DNA of 10,653 bases from Candidatus Aminicenantota bacterium. Lineage in GTDB: Bacteria; Acidobacteriota; Aminicenantia; Aminicenantales; Saccharicenantaceae. The translations under genes were made by a program, and so were the position numbers. This document shows positions 5,642 through 10,653 of the stretch, piece after piece (position 1 is the first letter of the stretch; each line of letters begins with the position of its first letter). The notes under the pieces are model-generated. The model did not search any database, was not told the origin of the DNA, and saw nothing but the letters and a program-made list of their open reading frames with translations. The stretch is taken from assembly GCA_011048485.1 (NCBI GenBank), contig DSDX01000027.1:1-10653 (forward strand), read 5' to 3'.

Positions 5642-6616
5642 ATGCGCGCCCTGGAAAAGATCATCACCATCCGCGACCGGCGCTTCCTCCTGCGGGTCGA
5701 AACGTCCCACGAGTCCGCTGACTACCGAAAATACGAGGACCTGCGGGAGGAGATCTGGGGCTATCCCGACGACCACATGTCCGGCACCCGGAACATGATG
5801 TGCGAGAACGTCTTCCACGAGGGGGGCAGCCTCTTCCTCGGCGCCTTCGCCGAAGCGGCCGACGGCGGTTTCGCGGCCGACGGCGGGAGCCTGGCCGGCT
5901 TCTGCTACGGGTTCGTCGGCGTCCGCGACAAGTCCGTCGGCTTCCGCGACCCGCGGAACCTGCGCTTCTACTCCCAGTATGCCGGCGTCCGGAAGGCGTT
6001 CCAGAGTTACGGGCTCGGCGTCCGGCTCAAGGAATTCCAGCGCGAGTGCGTCCTCGGCCTTCTCGGCGTCCCGACCATTATCTGCACCTACGACCCTCTC
6101 ACCGGCGTCAACGCCCATCGCAACGTCCGCCGCCTCGGCATGGACGTCCTCGAATACCGGGTCGCCACCTATGGCGAGTACGGCGGCCACCTCAACCGGC
6201 CCGACGTGCCCACCGACCGCTTCCTCATGTCCTGGGACCTCGAGGGAAAGGGCGGCCGGCCGGGCTATGATCTCCAGGCCGCCTTGGCCGCCCCCGAGCC
6301 CGTCCGGGCCAGCCTGAGGCGGGTCGAGGGGAAAAGCGGCGGGCTCGACCTCGAGGTCGTCGAGGCAACGGACCCGGGCGTCGAAGCCGAGACCCTGCTT
6401 GTCCGCATCCCTCTCGATCTCTACCGCATGCTCCAGGAGACCGACGTCGCCGACCCGGAGGTCAAGCGCATCCCCGTCGATTGGCGGATGGCCACGCGCG
6501 AAGTTTTCCGGGCTCTCCTGGCCCGCGGCTACCGGGTCGTCGATTTCCTCAAGGCCGCGGCGGACAAGCCCGGCCATCATTATGTCCTCCGGCGGGCCGC
6601 CCCGCGGGACCGGTGA
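5642..6616 (+). CDS. COG3375-type GNAT-fold protein of unknown substrate
   Basis: This 324-residue protein appears cytoplasmic, with no signal peptide or membrane segment. Recognisable blocks are SGTRNMM (47-53), LAGFCYGFVGV (84-94), a GNAT acetyl-CoA-binding region with SYGLGVRLKEFQR (122-134), then TYDPLTGVNAHRNVRRLGMDVLEYRVATYG (149-178) and PTDRFLMSWDL (190-200). These blocks match what I recall of COG3375, predicted acetyltransferases without an assigned reaction. About 120 further residues follow the GNAT part; they include a conserved-looking GYRVVDFL near the end and may form a second domain. GNAT enzymes usually transfer an acyl group from acyl-CoA to an amine, but the substrate here is unknown. 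The start is fixed by the promoter just upstream. It diverges from the lipid kinase and is followed by a possible terminator. Confidence 0.8.
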   Translation: MRALEKIITIRDRRFLLRVETSHESADYRKYEDLREEIWGYPDDHMSGTRNMMCENVFHEGGSLFLGAFAEAADGGFAADGGSLAGFCYGFVGVRDKSVGFRDPRNLRFYSQYAGVRKAFQSYGLGVRLKEFQRECVLGLLGVPTIICTYDPLTGVNAHRNVRRLGMDVLEYRVATYGEYGGHLNRPDVPTDRFLMSWDLEGKGGRPGYDLQAALAAPEPVRASLRRVEGKSGGLDLEVVEATDPGVEAETLLVRIPLDLYRMLQETDVADPEVKRIPVDWRMATREVFRALLARGYRVVDFLKAAADKPGHHYVLRRAAPRDR

Positions 6617-6617
6617 G

Positions 6618-6640
6618 GGCGGCCGTGCCGCCTTTCGTCT
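6618..6640 (+). terminator. Possible weak intrinsic terminator after the COG3375-type gene
   Basis: GGCGGC-CGT-GCCGCC forms a six-base GC stem with a three-base loop directly after the TGA, followed by TTTCGTCT. The U tract is short and interrupted, so termination may be partial. Confidence 0.4.
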
Positions 6641-6697
6641 AGAACCGCTCGCCGCGGCGATCCTCGACGCCGGCCCGGGGCCTGAAAAGGGGACCGT

Positions 6698-6727
6698 GCG
6701 ACATGCTCTCCCTTTTTTTGTTATAAT
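6698..6727 (+). promoter_or_regulatory. Promoter of the M19 dipeptidase gene, T-rich spacer
   Basis: GCGACA (6698-6703, four of six matches) lies 18 bases before a perfect TATAAT (6722-6727). The spacer contains a run of seven T just before the -10 box. Transcription near 6734 would give a leader of about 70 bases with a small hairpin (GGGC-GAAC-GCCC, 6772-6783) and the GAGGAG ribosome site. Confidence 0.6.
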
Positions 6728-6805
6728 GCCGATCCTATGGGCCCGATGCGAAACGTCTCGGCAGCGGCGGGGGGCGAACGCCCGAGGGGAACACGAGGAG
6801 CGACC

Positions 6806-8053
6806 ATGATCAAGCGACCTTCGACCGCCGTCCTTGTCCTTGTCCTTGCCACGGCCCTGGCCCTGTCGGCCTGCAACTCCGCCAAGACCGAGCTGACCGT
6901 CGAAGAGAGGGCCCGGGCCCTCCACGCCAGGATCCTGACCGTCGACACCCACTGCGACACGCCGATGCGCCTGCTCCGGGGGGACTGGGACATCAGCGAG
7001 CGGCACGATCCGGCCCTCCGCGCCAGCGGCAAGCTCGACCTGCCGCGGATGAAGGAGGGCGGGCTCGACGCCGAATTCTTCGCCGCCTTCGTCGGGCAGG
7101 GGCCGCTGACGCCCGAAGGGTACGAGAGGGCCAAGCAGACGGCGCTCCGCATCGTGGACGCCGTCCACACGATGACCGAGGACCATGCCGCGCTCATCGG
7201 GTTGGCCGTCGATCCGGCCGGCGCCCGCCGCCTCAAGAAGGAAGGCAGGCTCACCGCCTTCATCGGCATGGAGAACGGCTACCCCGTCGGCCGCGACCTC
7301 GCGAACATCGGGCTCTTCCACGAGAAGGGCGTCCGCTACATCACCCTCTGCCACTCCTCCGACAACGACATCTGCGATTCCTCGACCGACCGCCGGGACC
7401 CGGAGGACAAGGGCCTGAGCGATTTCGGCCGGGAGGTCGTGGCCGAATGCAACCGACTGGGCATGATCGTCGACGTCTCCCACGCCTCGGAGAAGTCGTT
7501 CTACGACGTCGTCGAGGCCTCGAAGGCCCCCATCATCGCCTCCCATTCGAGCGCCCGGGCCGTTTGCGACCATCCCCGCAACCTGACCGACGATCAGCTC
7601 CGGGCCTTGGCCAAGAACGGCGGCGTTATCCAGATCTGCTTCCTCGGCTCCTATGTCAAGACGCCGCCCGTCATCCCCGAGCGCGAGCAGGCCCTGGCGG
7701 AGCTCGAGGTCCAATACGGCTCCCTGCGGCAGATCCGCGACGAGGAGACGCGGGCCAAGGCCAGGGCCGCGTTCGAGGCCGTCAACGAACGCTACCCTCT
7801 CGAACGGCCGAACGTCCAGGACCTCGTCGATCACATCGATCACGTCAAGAAGGTCGTCGGCATCGACTATGTCGGCATCGGCACCGATTTCGACGGCGGA
7901 GGCGGGATCGTCGGCTGCGACGACGTGAACGGCATGATCCACGTGACCGAGGAGCTCCTCCGCCGCGGCTACACCGACCGGGAGATCGAGAAGATCTGGG
8001 GCGCGAACTTCTTCCGGGTCTTCGACAAGGTCATCGCGATCGCGGACAAATAG
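6806..8053 (+). CDS. Membrane dipeptidase (peptidase family M19), lipoprotein
   Basis: This 415-residue zinc dipeptidase of the renal dipeptidase family hydrolyses L-X or L-D dipeptides, probably on the outer face of a membrane. A basic start, a hydrophobic stretch and the lipobox L20-S21-A22-Cys23 mark a lipoprotein signal. Metal and active-site residues fit the human enzyme pattern: His49 and Asp51 in DTHCD, Glu156 in GMENG, His183 in TLCHSSDN, His226 in VDVSH, His247 in ASHSSAR, Arg258 in HPRN, and Asp361 in GTDFDG. Length is normal. I chose ATG 6806, with GAGGAG five bases upstream, over the in-frame ATG at 6737; the latter would add 23 residues before the signal peptide and lies about where transcription starts. 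It may supply amino acids from peptides or recycle wall-derived D-dipeptides; context does not decide. Confidence 0.93.
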   Translation: MIKRPSTAVLVLVLATALALSACNSAKTELTVEERARALHARILTVDTHCDTPMRLLRGDWDISERHDPALRASGKLDLPRMKEGGLDAEFFAAFVGQGPLTPEGYERAKQTALRIVDAVHTMTEDHAALIGLAVDPAGARRLKKEGRLTAFIGMENGYPVGRDLANIGLFHEKGVRYITLCHSSDNDICDSSTDRRDPEDKGLSDFGREVVAECNRLGMIVDVSHASEKSFYDVVEASKAPIIASHSSARAVCDHPRNLTDDQLRALAKNGGVIQICFLGSYVKTPPVIPEREQALAELEVQYGSLRQIRDEETRAKARAAFEAVNERYPLERPNVQDLVDHIDHVKKVVGIDYVGIGTDFDGGGGIVGCDDVNGMIHVTEELLRRGYTDREIEKIWGANFFRVFDKVIAIADK

Positions 8054-8188
8054 GCTCTTCTCCAGCTCGCCGGCGTCAAGGAACTTTACGGCGGCCGGCC
8101 TCCGCGCCTCGCAACCACCTTGTTATCTTGATGATAGGGCGGTCCTCCGGTGGCATGAAGCTTGCTGCCCCAGAAGACGAAGAGGGCA

Positions 8189-8218
8189 TGTGCATTTTCG
8201 GTCCTTTTTCGCTATGAT
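8189..8218 (+). promoter_or_regulatory. Candidate promoter of the solute-binding protein gene
   Basis: TATGAT (8213-8218) is preceded by a T-rich spacer (CCTTTTTCGC), as in the dipeptidase promoter. The matching -35 region is poor (TGTGCA, 8189-8194, 18-base spacing). It ends 12 bases before the ATG, so the GAAGG at 8219-8223 would fall at or before the transcription start. Confidence 0.4.
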
Positions 8219-8230
8219 GAAGGCGCTTTC

Positions 8231-9865
8231 ATGACCCACGCCCGCCCCAAGCGCATCCGGTCCTGGCGTCCCCTTCTCCTGGCGACCGTGATGGCCGGGA
8301 CCGCGGTCGCCCACTCTTCGGCCCCGGCCTTGCCCCAGCCCGGGAGCGAATTCCCGCGGGCCGGCGGGACGTTCCGGGTCAAGGGCTACTACCTGCCGTT
8401 CAACCAGGTCTTCGACCCGGCCCAGCCCTCGCACTATTTCATCACCGAGCAGCTCTATGACGGCCTGGTCAGGTTCGACAGCCGCTTCAATCCCACGCCG
8501 GCCCTGGCCGAATACTGGACGATCTCCGATGACGGGACCCGCATCGCCTTCCACCTCCGCGGCGGGGTCCGTTTCCACAACGGCCGCGAGGTCACCGCGT
8601 CCGACGTCAAGTTCTCGCTCGAACGGCTCGTCGCCAACAGGCCGGGTCAGACGACCTACAGGCATTTCGTCGACAAGGTCGTCGGGGCCAGGGACTATTG
8701 GGAGGGACGGGCCGACGACGTGGCGGGCTTCCGCGTCGTCGACCGGGACACCTTCGAGATCCAATGGCTGCGGCCCTTCGTCTCCGGTCTCTACCTCCTC
8801 GGGATGTACTCCTGCAAGGTCCTGCCGCGGGACCTCCTCGAGAGCCAGGGCCGGAATTTCTTTCAGCGGCCCATCGGCACGGGCCCCTTCAAGTTCGCCG
8901 AATGGCTGAGGAGCCCGCGCCTGGAGATCCTGGGCGTCCGGCTCGAGCGCAACCCCGACCACTACGCCGGCCCCCCCTATCTGGCCGCGCTCGAGTACAG
9001 CCCCCATTTCACCGAGGCGCAGTTCGAGGAGGGCAGCGTCCATTTCATGTCGGTGACATCCGACCGGGCCATCCGGCGCAAGTTCCCGATCCTGGAGAAC
9101 AGCACCCTGAAGACCTATTTCCTGGCCTTCAGCTGCGACGTCCCCCCCCTCGACCGGCCCGAGGTCCGCAAGGCCCTGGCCCTGGGCCTCGACAAGGCGC
9201 GCCTGGCCGAGGCCTGCGATACGCCCGGGACGGTCCATCAGGTCACGAACAACCATATCCCCTCCTACCTTCCTGGCTTCTTCCCCAAGGCGGCCGGCCC
9301 GTTCACCGACGCCGACACCGCCAAGTTGCTCCTCGACAGGTTCCTGCCGGAAGGGGGCCGAAAAGCCCTGAAACTGACCTTTCTTCTCGATCCGCCGAAG
9401 ACCGACGAGACGGCCGGATTCGCCCGCGAACTGGCGCGGCAGCTCGCGGCCCTGGAGATCGAGCTCGACGCGCGGTACCTCCGCAGGCCCGAGGACGCCT
9501 TGAGCGTCCGCACGCCCTATGTCAAGCTCCTCATCCACACGATGGATTTTCCCGATCCCGAGAACATCATCGATCCCCTCTACAGGTCCGGGGCGGCCGT
9601 GAACGCCCTCAACGCCCGCTACGCCCAACCCCGCCTGGACGAGCTGCTCGCGCGGACGGAGGTCGAGGCCAGCTGGGAGCGCCGGACGGCCCTGTTCCGG
9701 GAGATCGAGAAGCTCCTCGACAAGGAGATCCCGGCCATCCCGCTGTTCCACGAGCGGATCCTCATGGCCATCCAGACCCGGGTCCGGGGCGCGCGTCTGC
9801 CGGCCATGGGCTTCATTTTCATGGACGTCAAGAGCATCTGGCTGGACAGGGGGGAGGCCCCGTGA
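8231..9865 (+). CDS. ABC-type solute-binding protein, family 5 (oligopeptide/dipeptide type)
   Basis: This 544-residue exported binding protein is of the OppA/DppA class, which captures peptides or similar ligands (nickel, sugars and antibiotics in some members). An N-terminal RPKRIRSWRPLLLATVMAGTAVAHS is a Sec-type signal peptide without a lipobox, so the mature protein should be soluble in the periplasm. The family signature runs YDGLVRFDSRFNPTPALAEYWTISDDG (76-102), then FHLRGGVRFHNGREVTASDVKFSLERL (107-133), IGTGPFKFAEW (215-225) and MDFPDPENIIDPLYRSG (438-454). The length is usual. I took ATG 8231 because the frame upstream lacks signal-peptide character and runs across the candidate promoter. 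No permease or ATPase gene is in the window; instead the stop overlaps the start of a sensor kinase. Ligand is unknown. Confidence 0.92.
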   Translation: MTHARPKRIRSWRPLLLATVMAGTAVAHSSAPALPQPGSEFPRAGGTFRVKGYYLPFNQVFDPAQPSHYFITEQLYDGLVRFDSRFNPTPALAEYWTISDDGTRIAFHLRGGVRFHNGREVTASDVKFSLERLVANRPGQTTYRHFVDKVVGARDYWEGRADDVAGFRVVDRDTFEIQWLRPFVSGLYLLGMYSCKVLPRDLLESQGRNFFQRPIGTGPFKFAEWLRSPRLEILGVRLERNPDHYAGPPYLAALEYSPHFTEAQFEEGSVHFMSVTSDRAIRRKFPILENSTLKTYFLAFSCDVPPLDRPEVRKALALGLDKARLAEACDTPGTVHQVTNNHIPSYLPGFFPKAAGPFTDADTAKLLLDRFLPEGGRKALKLTFLLDPPKTDETAGFARELARQLAALEIELDARYLRRPEDALSVRTPYVKLLIHTMDFPDPENIIDPLYRSGAAVNALNARYAQPRLDELLARTEVEASWERRTALFREIEKLLDKEIPAIPLFHERILMAIQTRVRGARLPAMGFIFMDVKSIWLDRGEAP

Positions 9866-10653
9866 GGCTAAAGGTCTCGATCTACACGCGCCTGGTCTTC
9901 TGGATCACGCTCCTCGTCGCCCTGCTCTTCGGGGCGGTCCTTTACGTCATCCAGATCCGGGAGGCCAAGATCCTGCTGGACGAGACCCGGGCCCGGGCCT
10001 TCCTCCAGGCCCGCTACATCGCCGACGCCAATCTCCAATCGCTCTCCCTCTATGACTGGCCGGCCGTCCAAAGGTACGTCGACGACCACGTGACCGGGGA
10101 CATGGCCTACATCATCGTCTATGGCCGCGAGGGGCGCCCCGTCGCCTGGAACCCCCTCATCCGCGACCATAGCGATATCGTCTCCACGAGCCTGCTGCGG
10201 GACCCCCTGACCCCCGACGAGACCGCGTCGGAGATGAAGCGCCTCCGGCTCCGCGACGAGCCTGTCCGGATCCTCGAGATCGAGGTCCCGGCCTTCACGC
10301 CGACGGCCGGGCGCTGGGGCACGGTCAAGATCGGCTTGTCCTTGGAGCCCATGTACGACCGGCTCCGGGACATCCAGTCCGTCCTCCTGCTCATCGGCGT
10401 CGGCGGATTCCTCCTCGGCATCTCGGGGGCGGCGGTCCTGGCCCGGCGCATCACCCGGCCCCTCCACCGGCTCGTCGAGGGCACGGTCAGCATCGCCAGG
10501 GGGGACTTCTCCCAGGCCATCGCCGACACCTCCGGCGACGAGGTCGGCGAGCTGGCCCGGAGCTTCAACGAGATGACGTCCCAGCTCCTCCGGACCCGAA
10601 GCCGGATGGAGGAGGCCAACCGCCGCCTCGTCCAGCAGGAGAAGCTCGCCTCG
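9862..10653 (+). CDS. Sensor histidine kinase, N-terminal part (two TM segments, sensor, HAMP)
   Basis: The frame is open from a GTG at 9862 to the window edge: 264 codons, with the C-terminus missing. TM1 is about residues 10-30 (LVFWITLLVALLFGAVLYVI). An extracytoplasmic domain of about 140 residues follows, with a CACHE/PDC-like pattern (AYIIVYGREGRPVAW at 82-96, GTVKIGLSLEPMYDRL at 153-168). TM2 is about 172-194. A classic HAMP domain spans about 195-247, with RRITRPLHRL and GDEVGELARSFNEM. The last residues, a coiled coil ending RRLVQQEKLAS, are what normally leads into the phosphoacceptor helix of a histidine kinase; a cyclase or other output is possible but less likely. GTGA overlap with the binding-protein stop and GGAGG four bases upstream indicate translational coupling and a shared role. 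Confidence 0.85.
   Translation, partial: MRLKVSIYTRLVFWITLLVALLFGAVLYVIQIREAKILLDETRARAFLQARYIADANLQSLSLYDWPAVQRYVDDHVTGDMAYIIVYGREGRPVAWNPLIRDHSDIVSTSLLRDPLTPDETASEMKRLRLRDEPVRILEIEVPAFTPTAGRWGTVKIGLSLEPMYDRLRDIQSVLLLIGVGGFLLGISGAAVLARRITRPLHRLVEGTVSIARGDFSQAIADTSGDEVGELARSFNEMTSQLLRTRSRMEEANRRLVQQEKLAS

Noticed and set aside
6737..6805. A dipeptidase start at ATG 6737
   Set aside because: It would put 23 non-hydrophobic residues before a normal lipoprotein signal peptide. ATG 6806 has a good ribosome site.
5618..7942. A 774-codon open frame on the minus strand across the COG3375-type and dipeptidase genes
   Set aside because: It lies antisense to two genes with clear family motifs. Long antisense frames are expected when codon third positions are almost all G or C. 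Its translation is low-complexity, rich in D, G, V and E, with no recognisable domain.
8054..8110. A terminator after the dipeptidase gene
   Set aside because: Several GC-rich imperfect inverted repeats such as GGCCGGCC are present, but no T tract follows and no arm pairing is convincing.
8124..8136. TATC-TTGAT-GATA inverted repeat upstream of the solute-binding protein gene
   Set aside because: The four-base arms are too short to stand out, although the AT-rich patch is unusual locally; not enough to call an operator.
8123..9751. A 542-codon minus-strand frame opposite the solute-binding protein
   Set aside because: It is antisense to a gene with strong family 5 signatures and shows no domain of its own.

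Overview
The window reads as ordinary chromosome from a high-GC bacterium with a Gram-negative (diderm) envelope. The evidence for this is two lipoprotein-type signal peptides, an exported soluble solute-binding protein and a sensor kinase with an extracytoplasmic domain. Codon third positions are overwhelmingly G or C. The gene style resembles Acidobacteriota or Candidatus Aminicenantota, but that is an impression from style, not a demonstrated placement. Nine complete protein genes and two genes cut by the window edges fill almost all of it. No gap between genes exceeds about 190 bases. I saw no rRNA, tRNA, CRISPR array, transposase or phage gene.

Layout. (a) At the left edge is the C-terminal end of a ROK-family sugar kinase or regulator on +. 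It converges, with a 4-base gap, on a minus-strand pair: an ACT-domain malic enzyme followed by a two-CBS-domain protein. (b) The 179-base divergent region between the malic enzyme and trmJ holds two promoter-like sequences pointing at the malic enzyme and one -10 box almost touching the trmJ start codon. (c) trmJ (tRNA ribose methyltransferase) overlaps an OsmC-family gene on +. (d) A convergent minus-strand pair follows: a diacylglycerol-kinase-like lipid kinase, then an SppA-type peptidase with a lipobox. (e) Between the lipid kinase and a divergent COG3375-type acetyltransferase-like gene lies a 49-base near-perfect AT-rich palindrome, flanked by two mirror-image promoters. (f) On + come a lipoprotein M19 dipeptidase with its own promoter, then a family 5 (oligopeptide type) solute-binding protein. 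The latter overlaps a sensor histidine kinase that runs off the right edge before its catalytic core.

How the genes may work together. The right half has an envelope and peptide theme: SppA degrades remnant signal peptides, the M19 enzyme cleaves dipeptides, and the solute-binding protein may bind peptides. Its translational overlap with a sensor kinase suggests ligand sensing rather than, or as well as, uptake. The left half is central carbon metabolism with allosteric modules (ACT, CBS). The most unusual items are the palindrome between divergent promoters, the binding-protein/kinase operon, and a contrast between genes with strong Shine-Dalgarno sites and genes whose -10 box sits so close to the start codon that a leaderless or very short leader is implied. 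I found no clear sign of an undescribed multi-gene system.
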